NCBI GenBank assembly: GCA_016779505.1
Contig: JADHNM010000009.1
Span: forward strand, 1-24,496
Length of the DNA stretch: 24,496 bases
Origin: SAR86 cluster bacterium
GTDB taxonomy: Bacteria; Pseudomonadota; Gammaproteobacteria; Magnimaribacterales; D2472
Direction of reading: 5' to 3'
Shown here: piece after piece, positions 8,496-15,263 of the stretch
Position numbering within the stretch: the first letter of the stretch is position 1
Layout of the letters: the number at the start of each line of letters is the position of its first letter
Made by a program: the position numbers and the translations under genes
Notes under the pieces: generated by a model
The model's database searches: none
Told to the model about the DNA's origin: nothing
Seen by the model: the letters and a program-made list of their open reading frames with translations, nothing else

Positions 8496-9197
8496 ATGAC
8501 TCAAAATATTGATCAAAACGAAGTAAATAAGTTTGCCGAAATAGCGGAGAGTTGGTGGGATCCAACTGGTGACTTTAAACCTTTACATGTAATAAATCCC
8601 CTTAGGGCAAACTATATAGATCAAAAATCATCCGTAAATGGTTTAAAGGTATTAGATGTAGGATGTGGTGGCGGTCTCCTAGCAGAGGCTCTTAATGCAA
8701 AAGGAGCTCAAGTAACTGCTATAGATGTAACAGAAGCTAACATTGGTGTTGCTCAACTCCATGCAGAAAAAAAACAAATTAATATCGATTACAGATTAAT
8801 CACTGCTGAAGAATTGGTAAAAAAAGAAAAGGAGTCTTTTGATGTGGTTGCCTGCTTGGAGGTAATTGAGCATGTTCCAGACCCTGGTCGGCTTATCAAA
8901 GCTTGTTCTGATCTTCTGAAACCTAATGGCCAAATGTTTCTTTCTACTTTAAATAGAAATGCAAGATCCTTTGTTACTGCAATTGTTGGTGCTGAATATA
9001 TTTTTAATATTTTGCCCAAAGGAACCCATGAATGGGAAAAGTTTATTAAGCCATCAGAGTTAGAGAGGTATATGCGAAGTGCTGGCATAAAATTAATTGA
9101 AAGTAAGGGGATGTTTTACAATCCAATTTTCCATACCGCAAATTTGAATAATGACCTTGGAGTAAACTATATGATGCATGGGTCTAAAAATGCCTAA
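8496..9197 (+). CDS. ubiG: Ubiquinone biosynthesis O-methyltransferase
   Basis: SAM-dependent methyltransferase that carries out both O-methylation steps of ubiquinone synthesis, at the membrane-associated Coq/Ubi assembly. The SAM motif VLDVGCGGG lies at residues 52-60, followed by an acidic loop (AIDVTEANI). EVIEHVPDPG, STLNRNARSF and GAEYIFNILPKGTHEW are UbiG signatures. I start at the ATG at 8496 (233 residues), because AAGAAG lies 8 nt upstream; a GTG at 8490 would add two residues. The first residues (QNIDQNEVNKFAEIAESWWDP) match the family start well. The last codons overlap the phosphatase gene. It is divergent from the gyrA side, as in E. coli and pseudomonads. Confidence 0.97.
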   Translation: MTQNIDQNEVNKFAEIAESWWDPTGDFKPLHVINPLRANYIDQKSSVNGLKVLDVGCGGGLLAEALNAKGAQVTAIDVTEANIGVAQLHAEKKQINIDYRLITAEELVKKEKESFDVVACLEVIEHVPDPGRLIKACSDLLKPNGQMFLSTLNRNARSFVTAIVGAEYIFNILPKGTHEWEKFIKPSELERYMRSAGIKLIESKGMFYNPIFHTANLNNDLGVNYMMHGSKNA

Positions 9198-9840
9198 AGG
9201 TGTGCTGTTTGATCTTGATGGCACTCTTTTAGATTCGGCTCCCGACTTTATTGCGAGCTTAGACAATTTACTTGAAAGACATAATCAACCAAAACTTGAT
9301 CCTGAAATCATCAGGAGCCATGTATCTGATGGAAGTTGGAAGCTAACAAGCTTAGGCTTCAACATCGATATATCGGATGAGCAGTGTGCTGTTTTAAGAG
9401 ATGAGCTCTTGGAAGAATACGAATTAAACCTTTTGCAGCATGGAGGCGCTTTTGATGGCATTGAAGAGATGTTGTCCTCATTAGAGAAGGATAATATCCC
9501 TTATGGAATTGTAACTAACAAGCCCCTACGTTTTGCAAAGCCAATCTTGGTAAATGAGATTGCCTTTAAAAATTGCAAAACTCTAATATGTCCTGATCAC
9601 TTAAATGCTATCAAACCAGACCCTGAAGGAATTTTAAGAGGATGCAAAGATTTAGGCCTGCATCCTGCTGAATGTGTCTATGTTGGTGATCATAAAAAAG
9701 ATCTCGAAGCAGGAATAAATGCGGGGACACAAGTGATTGCTTGTTATTTTGGCTATTCACTTAAAGCTAAAGATCATAGCGAACATATTCTTGGAGCCGA
9801 ACACCCAAGTGACCTCTATAAATTAATTTCACAGCTATAA
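9190..9840 (+). CDS. gph: HAD-superfamily phosphatase, phosphoglycolate/MurNAc-6-phosphate phosphatase type
   Basis: HAD hydrolase subfamily IA of 216 residues. The nucleophile motif is FDLDGT (D8, D10), the Thr motif is in GIVTNKP, the Lys motif in AIKPDP and the metal-binding motif GDHKKDLEAG near the C-terminal third; a cap domain lies between motifs I and II. General Gph-type naming would make it a 2-phosphoglycolate phosphatase. However, the ubiG-phosphatase-yciK order is the pseudomonad setting of MupP, the N-acetylmuramate 6-phosphate phosphatase of cell-wall recycling, so that role is a serious alternative. I start at the ATG at 9190, which overlaps the ubiG stop by 8 nt; an ATG at 9178 would add MGLK. 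The yciK gene follows after 2 nt. Confidence 0.9.
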   Translation: MPKGVLFDLDGTLLDSAPDFIASLDNLLERHNQPKLDPEIIRSHVSDGSWKLTSLGFNIDISDEQCAVLRDELLEEYELNLLQHGGAFDGIEEMLSSLEKDNIPYGIVTNKPLRFAKPILVNEIAFKNCKTLICPDHLNAIKPDPEGILRGCKDLGLHPAECVYVGDHKKDLEAGINAGTQVIACYFGYSLKAKDHSEHILGAEHPSDLYKLISQL

Positions 9841-9842
9841 CA

Positions 9843-10589
9843 ATGGATCTTTCTCACAGAACAATACTTATTACCGGTGCAACCGATGGAATTGGTAAAG
9901 TTTTAGCAGTTGAGTTTTCAAAGTTGGGGTCTAATATTATTCTTTTAGGCAGGGATGCTTCTAAGCTAGATACAGTCTATGATCAGCTTGATCACTCTTT
10001 TAAATCTCAAAAACACTTAATCTTACAGGCTGATCTCAGTCTATTAAATAATGAATCAGCGCATGAAATTCACAATGCAATTGCTGAGGAGTTTATATCG
10101 CTGGATGGCATCATTCATAATGCTGCCATCTTGGGGACAATGACAACTTTAGAAGATTACGAATTGTCACGATGGGATGAGGTTTTAAATGTTAATCTCA
10201 GGGCTCCCTTTCTGCTTACCAAAACCCTAAAAACAATTCTTGAAACATCAATGCTGCCAAGAATTATTTTTACTTCTTCTGGAGTTGCAAATATGGGTAG
10301 GGCTTTTTGGGGCGCCTACTCAGTTTCAAAATTTGGTTTAAAAGGATTAGCAGAAATTTTTGCCAATGAGTTAGAAACAACCTCTTCTATTAAAGTGTTT
10401 AACTTTGACCCTGGGGCAACCCAAACAAAAATGAGGGCGTCTGCAAGACCTGCTGAAAATCCTAATACCCTTAAAACTCCTAGTGATCTTGTGAATTGTT
10501 ACTTGTGGTTTTTTAGCGAAGAAAGCTCTGATTCAAAACAGCACTATTTTGAATATGCAGATCTATCTAAGAAAGTGACTGCCACATAA
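9843..10589 (+). CDS. yciK: SDR-family oxidoreductase, YciK-like
   Basis: A 248-residue short-chain dehydrogenase with TGATDGIG at 11-18, the YciK-style HNAAILG at 92-98 in place of NNAG, an active-site VN at 117-118, Ser near 145-146, and Y159/K163 in GAYSVSKFG. GRAFWGAY is a YciK signature. The physiological substrate of YciK is not known to me. It begins 2 nt after the phosphatase stop, in the ubiG-gph-yciK operon. Its last 23 bp overlap the 3' end of the convergent glycosylase gene, so both proteins' C-termini are encoded on opposite strands of the same DNA. Confidence 0.93.
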   Translation: MDLSHRTILITGATDGIGKVLAVEFSKLGSNIILLGRDASKLDTVYDQLDHSFKSQKHLILQADLSLLNNESAHEIHNAIAEEFISLDGIIHNAAILGTMTTLEDYELSRWDEVLNVNLRAPFLLTKTLKTILETSMLPRIIFTSSGVANMGRAFWGAYSVSKFGLKGLAEIFANELETTSSIKVFNFDPGATQTKMRASARPAENPNTLKTPSDLVNCYLWFFSEESSDSKQHYFEYADLSKKVTAT

Positions 10590-11151
10590 AAAGACTCAAA
10601 TAAGTTCTCCAAGGTCTAAATGGCTCATAAAATTTTTCATTCAACGCATGCTCACTAAAAAAATGCTCATGGGCGTGTTTGATGCCGAGATCATTGATAG
10701 GCATGACATCCGCATCCCCTAGATAAAACATTCTAGCCATTTGGACTGACCATGGTCCAATGCCTTTGTTAGCAAGAAGCAAGCTTTCAAATTCAATATT
10801 TGACATCTTCATTAGATCATTTTTTTGCAGAGTAGATAAATTTAAATTGCCTATCAGCCCAATAACATAGTTTGCTTTTGATCTTGATAAGCCCCCTAAG
10901 CGAAGTTCTGCATCTAGATTTGCATAATTGGTATAACTTTTAACAAGAGGATGAACTCTTGACCAAATAGTTTTTGCTGCTTTGGTAGATAGTTGTTGGC
11001 TAACTACAACCGATGAGAGGTATTCAACTAGCGGCAATGATGAAAGTTTTATTTCTATTGGTTCTGACTTCTCAAGATATCTCCTTAATAAGCCGAAATT
11101 CTTTTCTGTAGAAATTTTTAATAAAGCTTTGTGAGCTTTATCACTTTCCAT
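10567..11151 (-). CDS. DNA-3-methyladenine glycosylase, AlkA-type HhH-GPD
   Basis: Base-excision repair enzyme that removes alkylated purines. It has 194 residues with the SQQLS stretch (51-55), a helix-hairpin-helix at about 125-135 ending in NKGIGPWSVQMA, and the catalytic Asp D154 in MPINDLGI. FRPWRTYLSLFMW near the end is a typical AlkA/MAG C-terminal signature. It is shorter than E. coli AlkA because the extra N-terminal beta domain is absent; it resembles the compact yeast MAG-type glycosylases. It is the last gene of the scpA-scpB-rluB unit: its ATG overlaps the rluB stop by 11 nt, and its 3' end overlaps yciK. Confidence 0.9.
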   Translation of the reverse strand: MESDKAHKALLKISTEKNFGLLRRYLEKSEPIEIKLSSLPLVEYLSSVVVSQQLSTKAAKTIWSRVHPLVKSYTNYANLDAELRLGGLSRSKANYVIGLIGNLNLSTLQKNDLMKMSNIEFESLLLANKGIGPWSVQMARMFYLGDADVMPINDLGIKHAHEHFFSEHALNEKFYEPFRPWRTYLSLFMWQSLS

Positions 11152-11863
11152 AATTTTGGAGTTCTTGAATTTGAGATTCGGTTAAGTTCATGCATGAGCC
11201 CTCCCTAAGAGTGGAAGGTAAAAAAATTGGTCCTATCCTAACTCTTTTTAATCTGCTAACTTCTAAATCTTGAGATTCAAAGAGTTTTCTGACTTCGCGA
11301 TTTTTTCCAGTAAGCATGCAAACTGAAAACCATTGATTCGAGCTCTGTTTTTCTCCTGGAACGATATCTGAGAATTTATAAACTTCATTTTCAATTTTCA
11401 CACCTGAGAGCATATTTTTTTTCTTCTGCTCATTGAAATGGCCTCTTGCTCTTACCAGATATTCTCTATCGATCTTAAATGAAGGGTGCATGAGTTGATG
11501 GGCAAAAGTCCCATCATTTGTAAATAGCATCAACCCAGAGGTATTGATATCTAGTCTTCCAACAGCAATCCAGTCAGGCTCATTTTGAACTTTTGGAAGA
11601 AAATCAAACACAAGCTTAATTTTCTTATCATCTTTTTTTGAAGATAATACTCCACGGGGTTTATTGAGCATGATTACTTTTAAGTCTGCTGTTTTTAAAA
11701 GCACTCTCTCGCCCCCAAAAGTGACTTCATCAGTTTCGATGACTTTAGTTCCTAAGACAGCCAGCTTGCCATTCACATAAACTTTATTGTCTTTAATGAG
11801 CTGTTCGCATGAGCGCCGCGAACCCAAGCCGGCTTGAGCCAAGAATTTCTGCAGTCGCAGCAT
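11141..11863 (-). CDS. rluB: 23S rRNA pseudouridine synthase, RluB-type
   Basis: Makes pseudouridine in 23S rRNA (U2605 in E. coli RluB). It has 240 residues: an S4 RNA-binding domain at 1-60 (LQKFLAQAGLGSRR), then the RsuA/RluB/E/F-type catalytic domain. The catalytic Asp is D105 in VGRLDINTSGLMLFTNDG, and GKNREVRKLFE near the C-terminus is a further signature. The long basic C-terminal tail seen in many RluB proteins is missing. RluE/RluF cannot be ruled out from motifs alone, but the position next to scpB, as in many gammaproteobacteria, favours RluB. Confidence 0.92.
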   Translation of the reverse strand: MLRLQKFLAQAGLGSRRSCEQLIKDNKVYVNGKLAVLGTKVIETDEVTFGGERVLLKTADLKVIMLNKPRGVLSSKKDDKKIKLVFDFLPKVQNEPDWIAVGRLDINTSGLMLFTNDGTFAHQLMHPSFKIDREYLVRARGHFNEQKKKNMLSGVKIENEVYKFSDIVPGEKQSSNQWFSVCMLTGKNREVRKLFESQDLEVSRLKRVRIGPIFLPSTLREGSCMNLTESQIQELQNYGK

Positions 11864-11867
11864 AGAG

Positions 11868-12431
11868 CTATCCAGCTTCTAGTTGATCCAGGGCATCTTC
11901 CGCTGGCAAAGCCTCAGGCAATGGTGGTAAATCATTGATTGATCTGAGATTTAGATCATTTAAAAATGTTTTAGTGGTTTCATATACAGCAGGTCTACCC
12001 GGAGCATCGCGATAGCCTGATACTTTGATCCACTCTCTATCAAGCAATGATCTAATTATTTGGGTGCTAACAGTAACGCCTCTAATGTCTTCAATATCAC
12101 CCCTCGTTACTGGTTGTTTGTATGCAATTATGGATACAGTTTCCATTAATGCTTTTGAAAGTCTGCTTGATGTGTCATTCCATAAAGGATAAAGGCAGTC
12201 ACCATAATTCTCTCTTACCTGCATCCTGAAACCTGATGCTACCTCTTTGATTTCAATGGAACTCTGAGCGTATCTTTCCTCTAAAGAATTTAAAGCTACT
12301 TTGATGCTGGGTAAATCTACTTCTATGTTCTGAGATCCCATTAGGGTTTTCATCTCAGATAAACGCATGGGTCTTCCGGCGCCAAAGAGAATGGATTCAA
12401 CAATATTGGGTAAGTTTTGTAAATCAGTCAT
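11868..12431 (-). CDS. scpB: Segregation and condensation protein B
   Basis: Kite-type subunit of the SMC-ScpAB condensin, made of two winged-helix domains, which helps fold and segregate the chromosome. The 187-residue protein begins with the usual IVESILFGAGRPM and carries ALMETVSIIAYKQPVTRGDIEDIRGV, IRSLLDREWIKVSG and PGRPAVYETT, the strongest ScpB signatures. It lies directly after scpA with no gap, and rluB begins 4 nt after its stop. An SMC gene is not in this window. Confidence 0.97.
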   Translation of the reverse strand: MTDLQNLPNIVESILFGAGRPMRLSEMKTLMGSQNIEVDLPSIKVALNSLEERYAQSSIEIKEVASGFRMQVRENYGDCLYPLWNDTSSRLSKALMETVSIIAYKQPVTRGDIEDIRGVTVSTQIIRSLLDREWIKVSGYRDAPGRPAVYETTKTFLNDLNLRSINDLPPLPEALPAEDALDQLEAG

Positions 12432-13226
12432 CTAGTGAACTCCTCGATTGGTTGATTTAAGATAAAGTTGATTAGAGTCTTTGTTTTGAATAAGCTCCAC
12501 ATGCCCATCTTTTGCCAGATCTAAAGAGGCCAATAATGCAACAACCACACCCTGCTTCCCTTCTTTTTTCTGATATGTTTGAAAAAATTGGATTACATTT
12601 CTTTTATTGAGAATTGATAAAATCAAAGCAATTCTGTCCTGGGTAGATAATTCCTCAAAGTGGATTTCATGATGTGCTGAAAATTTAGGTCGAGTTGAAA
12701 CCTCATTAAATATTACTGCAAGTTCTTGAGCAGATATGTCTAAAGCTGCCTCACGCTCTTTAAATTTTGGTAAGGCAGTTGATGCAAGAAAAAAATCTCT
12801 ATCTAATCTAGGTAAATTAGAAATAGATTCTGATGCGCTTTTGTACCTTTGATATTCCTGCAACCTTCTAATAAGTTCTGATCGAGGATCTTGCTCTTCC
12901 TCTTCTTCTTCGGACTGAGGAATTAACATTCTAGATTTAATTTGAGCAAGGGTAGCAGCCATTACCAAATAGTCAGCTGCAAGCTCTATTTTTAATGAAT
13001 CCATTAATTCAATATATTGGATGTACTGATCTGTAATTTCAGAAATGTCTAAATCCAAAATATTGATATCTTTCTTTTGTATTAAGTAAAGCAATACATC
13101 CATTGGACCAGAAAAATCCTCTAAGAAGATTTCTAAAGCTTCAGGCGGGATAAATAAATCGTCAGGAAGTTGCGTTAAAACCTCGCCTTTAAATTGCGGA
13201 AATTCTAGCTGTGCTTGAGACTTCAT
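12432..13226 (-). CDS. scpA: Segregation and condensation protein A
   Basis: Kleisin subunit that bridges the SMC heads and binds ScpB. It has 264 residues with the N-terminal signature LEDFSGPMDVLLYLIQKKDINILDLDI (about 34-60) and an AADYLVMAATLAQIKSRMLIP helix. A run of glutamates follows near 106-111, and a C-terminal winged-helix region (AHHEIHFEELSTQDRIALILSIL) ends the protein. About 30 residues precede the signature, as is common in gammaproteobacterial ScpA. No Shine-Dalgarno sequence is seen before the ATG. It is first in scpA-scpB-rluB-glycosylase. Confidence 0.96.
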   Translation of the reverse strand: MKSQAQLEFPQFKGEVLTQLPDDLFIPPEALEIFLEDFSGPMDVLLYLIQKKDINILDLDISEITDQYIQYIELMDSLKIELAADYLVMAATLAQIKSRMLIPQSEEEEEEQDPRSELIRRLQEYQRYKSASESISNLPRLDRDFFLASTALPKFKEREAALDISAQELAVIFNEVSTRPKFSAHHEIHFEELSTQDRIALILSILNKRNVIQFFQTYQKKEGKQGVVVALLASLDLAKDGHVELIQNKDSNQLYLKSTNRGVH

Positions 13227-13239
13227 AAATTCAATTTAT

Positions 13240-13283
13240 ACAAGATGCTGTAATTATATGCCCTTTTTAACACAACATCTTGT
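13240..13283. promoter_or_regulatory. scpA promoter -10 flanked by an 8-bp inverted repeat
   Basis: A consensus TATAAT on the minus strand (13258-13253) lies 27 nt upstream of the scpA ATG; a clear -35 is not visible. It is bracketed by a perfect inverted repeat, ACAAGATG (13240-13247) and CATCTTGT (13276-13283), 28 bp apart. The repeat could be a two-half-site operator acting on scpA and, being in the divergent gap, also on aroG. Confidence 0.4.
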
Positions 13284-13296
13284 GATTTTGCATAAA
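13267..13296 (+). promoter_or_regulatory. aroG: Candidate aroG promoter
   Basis: TTAACA (13267-13272, 5/6 to TTGACA) is followed after 18 bp by CATAAA (13291-13296, 4/6 to TATAAT). Transcription would begin near 13303, about 90 nt before the aroG ATG and just before the hairpin at 13319-13366. A competing extended -10 (TG-C-TGTAAT, 13246-13254) lacks a good -35. Confidence 0.3.
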
Positions 13297-13318
13297 AATG
13301 TTGATTTAAAAGGTTTTC

Positions 13319-13366
13319 ATAGGGCTTTAAAAAGAATTAATAAGATCAGTGAAAGCCTATTTTTTT
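13319..13366 (+). terminator. Terminator-like hairpin in the aroG leader (possible attenuator)
   Basis: ATAGGGCTTT (13319-13328) pairs with AAAGCCTAT (13352-13360), giving nine base pairs with one bulged G and a 23-nt loop, followed at once by seven T (13360-13366) on the plus strand. This is the form of a Rho-independent terminator. The only plus-strand transcript that can reach it is the aroG leader, because scpA upstream runs the other way. An attenuator of aroG is therefore the natural reading. An upstream GCCCT (13260-13264) could pair with AGGGC of the left arm as an antiterminator, if it is transcribed. Confidence 0.5.
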
Positions 13367-13391
13367 AATTTAATTGCATTAATATTTGAGC

Positions 13392-14444
13392 ATGGAATCC
13401 ATTTACCACACAGACAATACAAGAATTGTTGAAAAATTCGATCTCATTACGCCTAATGATGTGATCTCAGAATATCCTTTGACTGATGAGATTTCGAAAT
13501 TAGTGTATGGAACTCGAAATGAAACTAGCCAAATTCTACATGGAAAAGATGACAGAGTAATTGTTGTTTGCGGACCATGCTCAATTCATGATCCAAAGTC
13601 CGCTCTTGAATACGCTCATTTATTAAAAGAAGCTAAAGATTCGCTAAATGCTAATTTATTAATAATCATGAGAGTATATTTTGAAAAACCCAGAACCACA
13701 GTTGGCTGGAAGGGTTTGATCAATGACCCCGATATTAATGAAAGCTATGATGCAAACAAGGGTCTGATGCTGGCAAGAAAAATTCTAAGGGATATTACTG
13801 CTATGGGGCTACCTGTGGGTACAGAATTTTTAGATCCTATTTCACCTCAATATGTTGCAGATCTTATTTCTTGGGGAGCAATTGGGGCTAGGACTGCAGA
13901 AAGTCAATCTCATAGAGAATTAGCCTCCGGCCTTTCATGCCCAATAGGCATTAAAAATGGTACAACTGGAGCGTTAAAACCCGCAATTGATGGCATTCAG
14001 GCAGCAAATCATCCTCATGTATTTTTTTCAAATACAAAAGATGGGCGAGTATCGATATATAAAACTTCTGGTAATTCAGATTCACATATTATTTTACGGG
14101 GTGGAAAAGAACCAAATTTTACCTCGGAGGCAATTCAACAAACATTAACTGCGCTAGTTGAGGCTGATGTAAATGACTCTATTATGGTTGATGCTAGTCA
14201 TGGAAATAGTCAGAAGCAATTTAAAAAGCAAATTGAGGTGGTAAACGATGTGGCTAAACAAATTGCAGCAGGCAATCAAAGCTTAAGAGGCTTGATGCTT
14301 GAAAGTCATTTGGTTGAGGGAAATCAAAGCATCTCAGATAACCTCACGTATGGTCAAAGTATTACAGATGCATGCATGAATTGGGATGACACTCTTAATT
14401 GCCTCAATGTGATCAGCGAAGCTGTGCAAAAGAGGCGAGGATAA
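13392..14444 (+). CDS. aroG: 3-deoxy-7-phosphoheptulonate synthase (DAHP synthase, class I)
   Basis: First step of the shikimate pathway: condenses phosphoenolpyruvate and erythrose 4-phosphate. It has 350 residues, the AroF/G/H length. The metal Cys is C63 in CGPCSIHDP; KPRTTVGWKGL, GARTAESQSHRELASGLS, HIILRGGKEPN, VDASHGNSQKQFKKQ and ESHLVEGNQS are class I hallmarks. Isozyme type (Phe-, Tyr- or Trp-sensitive) cannot be settled: the sequence mixes AroG, AroF and AroH features, so the symbol marks the family. I start at the ATG at 13392; a TTG at 13386 would add two residues. No Shine-Dalgarno sequence is clear. The stop is followed at once by the next gene. Confidence 0.96.
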   Translation: MESIYHTDNTRIVEKFDLITPNDVISEYPLTDEISKLVYGTRNETSQILHGKDDRVIVVCGPCSIHDPKSALEYAHLLKEAKDSLNANLLIIMRVYFEKPRTTVGWKGLINDPDINESYDANKGLMLARKILRDITAMGLPVGTEFLDPISPQYVADLISWGAIGARTAESQSHRELASGLSCPIGIKNGTTGALKPAIDGIQAANHPHVFFSNTKDGRVSIYKTSGNSDSHIILRGGKEPNFTSEAIQQTLTALVEADVNDSIMVDASHGNSQKQFKKQIEVVNDVAKQIAAGNQSLRGLMLESHLVEGNQSISDNLTYGQSITDACMNWDDTLNCLNVISEAVQKRRG

Positions 14445-15263
14445 TTGAAAGAAGACTTATTTACTTTCTCCATGCAAGAAGCTGAAACTCTTGGCATAGA
14501 TTGCGCCATTGTCCTAGCTGCTGCAAAAACAATTAAAGCTGAACTATCATCACCTGACGAAATAACATCGAGTCTTAAAGAAAAAATTCCTTTTTTAGAA
14601 GAGCACGAAATCCTTAAAAATATTAAAAGATTAATCGATTTAAAGCTAATTTCTTCAGAGGAAATCTCTAGGAAAAATGAGCCTGCCCGAAATAAAAATC
14701 TTTACTCTTTAAAGCTGCCTTCAAATAATCTTAATGCAGGCAAAAGAAAGCTCGAGCACTCTTGGGCTCCCTCTGCACAGGCATTTGAGGTTTTAGGAAT
14801 GGGTAAGATTAATAAAGAATTTATTGAAAGTAAGGTAGATGAATTCAAAATGTATTGGTTTGAAAAAAATCAAGTAAGAGATAACTGGAATGTATTATTT
14901 GTAGATTTCATTCGACGAGAGTGGGTTAAGGAAAACTCGGAAAATAAAGGTTTGCCTGTATGCATCAATGATAATTGGTCGCCTTCTTCTGATGCTTTTG
15001 ATATTTTAGAGTTAGCAAATGTTTCAAAAAATGATGCCTTAAAGCACTTGAAGGAGTTTATACTTTACTGGAAAGAAAATGGAACAGCGCTAAGGTCATG
15101 GAACTCAAAATTTGTTGATTTTGTAAAACGAAAAGAGTTTATTGGTTCTTACGAAGAAAAAAATGGAAAAAAAACTTACAGACATAATGAACCAGGAGAG
15201 TTTTCTCAAAAATTCAAAGATAGAACGAAAGATGATTCCTGGGCAGAAAATCTCGAATTCTGA
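14445..15263 (+). CDS. DnaT-like protein with two tandem DnaT-type DNA-binding repeats
   Basis: A 272-residue protein not close to a standard housekeeping family. Residues 1-95 look like a small helical, winged-helix-like domain (FTFSMQEAETLGIDCAIVLAAAKTI). Two similar repeats follow, at about 105-160 (HSWAPSAQAF...FKMYWFEK...WNVLFVDFIRREW) and 176-231 (DNWSPSSDAF...FILYWKENG...WNSKFVDFVKRKE). Their W-x-P start, FxxYW centre and W(N)xxFxxFxR end match the C-terminal DNA-binding domain of the primosomal protein DnaT. The tail (DDSWAENLEF) is acidic with a terminal Phe. The TTG start abuts the aroG stop and has GAGG 4 nt and AGAGG 9 nt upstream; an ATG at 14472 would drop nine residues. The lambda-P-like gene overlaps its end. 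A role in primosome assembly or helicase loading is inference. Confidence 0.8.
   Translation: MKEDLFTFSMQEAETLGIDCAIVLAAAKTIKAELSSPDEITSSLKEKIPFLEEHEILKNIKRLIDLKLISSEEISRKNEPARNKNLYSLKLPSNNLNAGKRKLEHSWAPSAQAFEVLGMGKINKEFIESKVDEFKMYWFEKNQVRDNWNVLFVDFIRREWVKENSENKGLPVCINDNWSPSSDAFDILELANVSKNDALKHLKEFILYWKENGTALRSWNSKFVDFVKRKEFIGSYEEKNGKKTYRHNEPGEFSQKFKDRTKDDSWAENLEF

Noticed and set aside
8789..9088. 99-codon open frame on the minus strand
   Set aside because: It is antisense to the conserved middle of ubiG and has no family features.
13258..13368. 36-codon open frame from ATG at 13258, ending in the T-run of the aroG leader hairpin, as a leader peptide
   Set aside because: Phe codons are few and not clustered (3, 20, 35, 36), no ribosome site precedes it, and the best aroG promoter would begin transcription after its ATG.
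15142..15231. Longer lambda-P-like protein beginning at 15142 or 15187
   Set aside because: The added residues are lysine-rich, match no known domain and overlap the DnaT-like frame by up to 122 nt. The 15187 start cannot be fully excluded.
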